Source of the DNA: DATESN01 sp035270785
Lineage (GTDB): Bacteria > Bacillota > Clostridia > Lachnospirales > Lachnospiraceae
NCBI GenBank assembly: GCA_035270785.1
Contig: DATESN010000023.1
Span: forward strand, 1-15,165
Direction: 5' to 3'
Length of the DNA stretch: 15,165 nt
Below the pieces are notes generated by a model, which worked only from the letters and a program-made list of their open reading frames with translations, did not search any database and was not told the DNA's origin. Below are positions 14,840-15,165 of this stretch, in pieces. Both the position numbers and the translations under genes were made by a program. Each line of letters opens with the position of its first letter. Position 1 is the first letter of the stretch.

Positions 14840-14932
14840 TCACAAAGATCTGCTTGCTGTAATGAATAGAATAGGACTACCCAATCGCTTTATTCTGTTA
14901 ATCGTATAACTTCGACTATCACTACCGTCCAT
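14840..14932 (-). CDS. Leader ORF of mgtA (30 aa)
   Basis: A 30-codon ORF beginning M-D-G-S-D-S-R-S-Y-T and ending T-A-S-R-S-L, with ATG at 14932 and TGA at 14842-14840. An AAGGGGG ribosome site lies seven bases before the ATG. It sits between the riboswitch terminator and a second terminator upstream of mgtA. The peptide shows no signal sequence or proline run and does not resemble enterobacterial MgtL. Codons 15-18 (K-R-L-G) supply the RNA that can pair with the 5' arm of the downstream terminator, so translation could control that terminator. Expression is unproven. Confidence 0.5.
   Translation of the reverse strand: MDGSDSRSYTINRIKRLGSPILFITASRSL
14880..14890 (-). promoter_or_regulatory. 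Candidate antiterminator strand within the leader ORF
   Basis: RNA AAGCGATTGGG (14890-14880) can pair with TCTAACCGCTT (14798-14788): ten pairs of eleven positions, two of them G-U, with one A-C mismatch. That partner contains the whole 5' arm of the second terminator, so the two folds exclude each other. A ribosome over codons 15-18 would free the terminator. Confidence 0.45.
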
Positions 14933-14952
14933 GAGTATTCCCCCTTTTGTCT

Positions 14953-14990
14953 AAAAAAAACCTTGCCAAAATAATAACGATGGCAAGGTT
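14953..14990 (-). terminator. M-box expression-platform terminator
   Basis: RNA AACCTTGCCA (14990-14981) pairs with TGGCAAGGTT (14968-14959) in a 10-bp stem with a 12-base loop, followed by U8 (14960-14953). Loop and stem bases CCATCGTT (14983-14976) are exactly complementary to AACGATGG at the 3' end of the aptamer (15014-15007), giving an antiterminator when the aptamer does not hold that strand. Confidence 0.88.
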
Positions 14991-15002
14991 ATATAATCAT
15001 AT

Positions 15003-15165
15003 TTCTCCATCGTTCAAGCTTCAGCTTCATAGGGCGATGAAATCACGTTATTCTATGCCTTGTTTTCGACATAGACTGTTAACCAACTCATAGTGTCTCC
15101 ACTATTTTGCGGTAGCAACCCGTATCCCTATGGTAGCCTCACCTACCAATAAGTAATTGTTCAAA
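15003..15165 (-). ncRNA. M-box (ykoK) magnesium riboswitch aptamer
   Basis: Read on the - strand, the sequence shows the conserved blocks of the M-box class: GGTAGGTGAGGCTACC at the 5' end, GGATACGGGTTGCTACCGC, a short hairpin ATAGTGGAGACACTAT, GGTTAACAG, and near the 3' end CCCTATGAAGCTGAAGC. CATAGGG (15132-15126) pairs perfectly with CCCTATG (15034-15028), as the long M-box helix requires. The weak P1 helix joins UUAUUGGU (15152-15145) to AACGATGG (15014-15007), mostly by G-U pairs, so the 3' strand is free to move. High Mg2+ is expected to lock the aptamer and let the terminator form, reducing mgtA expression. The promoter and perhaps the outermost 5' bases lie beyond the window edge. Confidence 0.88.

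Noticed and set aside
1..15165. CRISPR arrays, insertion sequences, tRNA or rRNA genes
   Set aside because: No regularly spaced repeats, transposase motifs, cloverleaf or conserved rRNA sequence were seen on either strand.

Overview
The window looks like a low-GC Gram-positive anaerobe of the Lachnospiraceae/Clostridium type. The evidence is AT-rich codon use, strong AGGAGG-type ribosome sites, a class B sortase, CUT1 sugar permeases, a MalT-like LuxR regulator and an M-box magnesium leader. The family placement is inference; no rRNA or other marker gene is present.

Layout. (1) 31-2613, + strand: a two-domain lipoprotein, then a sugar ABC permease that has lost its first membrane segment (probably a rearrangement scar), then an intact partner permease. 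No solute-binding protein or ATPase accompanies them. A terminator-like inverted repeat follows at 2660-2737. (2) 5265 down to 2841, - strand: an AT-rich cassette of an excisionase/MerR-type HTH regulator, a peptidase-less ABC exporter and a small DUF6132-like membrane protein. Palindromes built from the same half-site (ATTTGTA) lie on the regulator's promoter and at the regulator/transporter junction. (3) 5529-9609, + strand: class B sortase with its own promoter and terminator, then a large ATP-binding LuxR-family regulator and a small membrane protein whose C-terminus resembles a sorting signal without a normal LPXTG motif. (4) 9705-11843, + strand: a monofunctional heme catalase behind a promoter overlapped by a perfect 7-1-7 palindrome (a PerR/Fur-like geometry), then an Fe-S uracil-DNA glycosylase family protein. 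Together they suggest oxidative defence and repair. (5) 14661 down to 11953, - strand: an MgtA/MgtB-type P-type ATPase behind a leader of about 500 nt.

The mgtA leader is the most interesting part. In transcription order it holds an M-box (ykoK) Mg2+ riboswitch, its intrinsic terminator with a matching antiterminator strand, a 30-codon ORF with a good ribosome site, and a second intrinsic terminator. The 5' arm of that second terminator can instead pair with codons 15-18 of the small ORF. This suggests two attenuation checkpoints in series, Mg2+ sensing by the aptamer and then translation of a leader peptide. The layout recalls the enterobacterial mgtA leader (riboswitch plus MgtL peptide) but is built from unrelated parts. 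The second checkpoint is inference from base-pairing read by eye.
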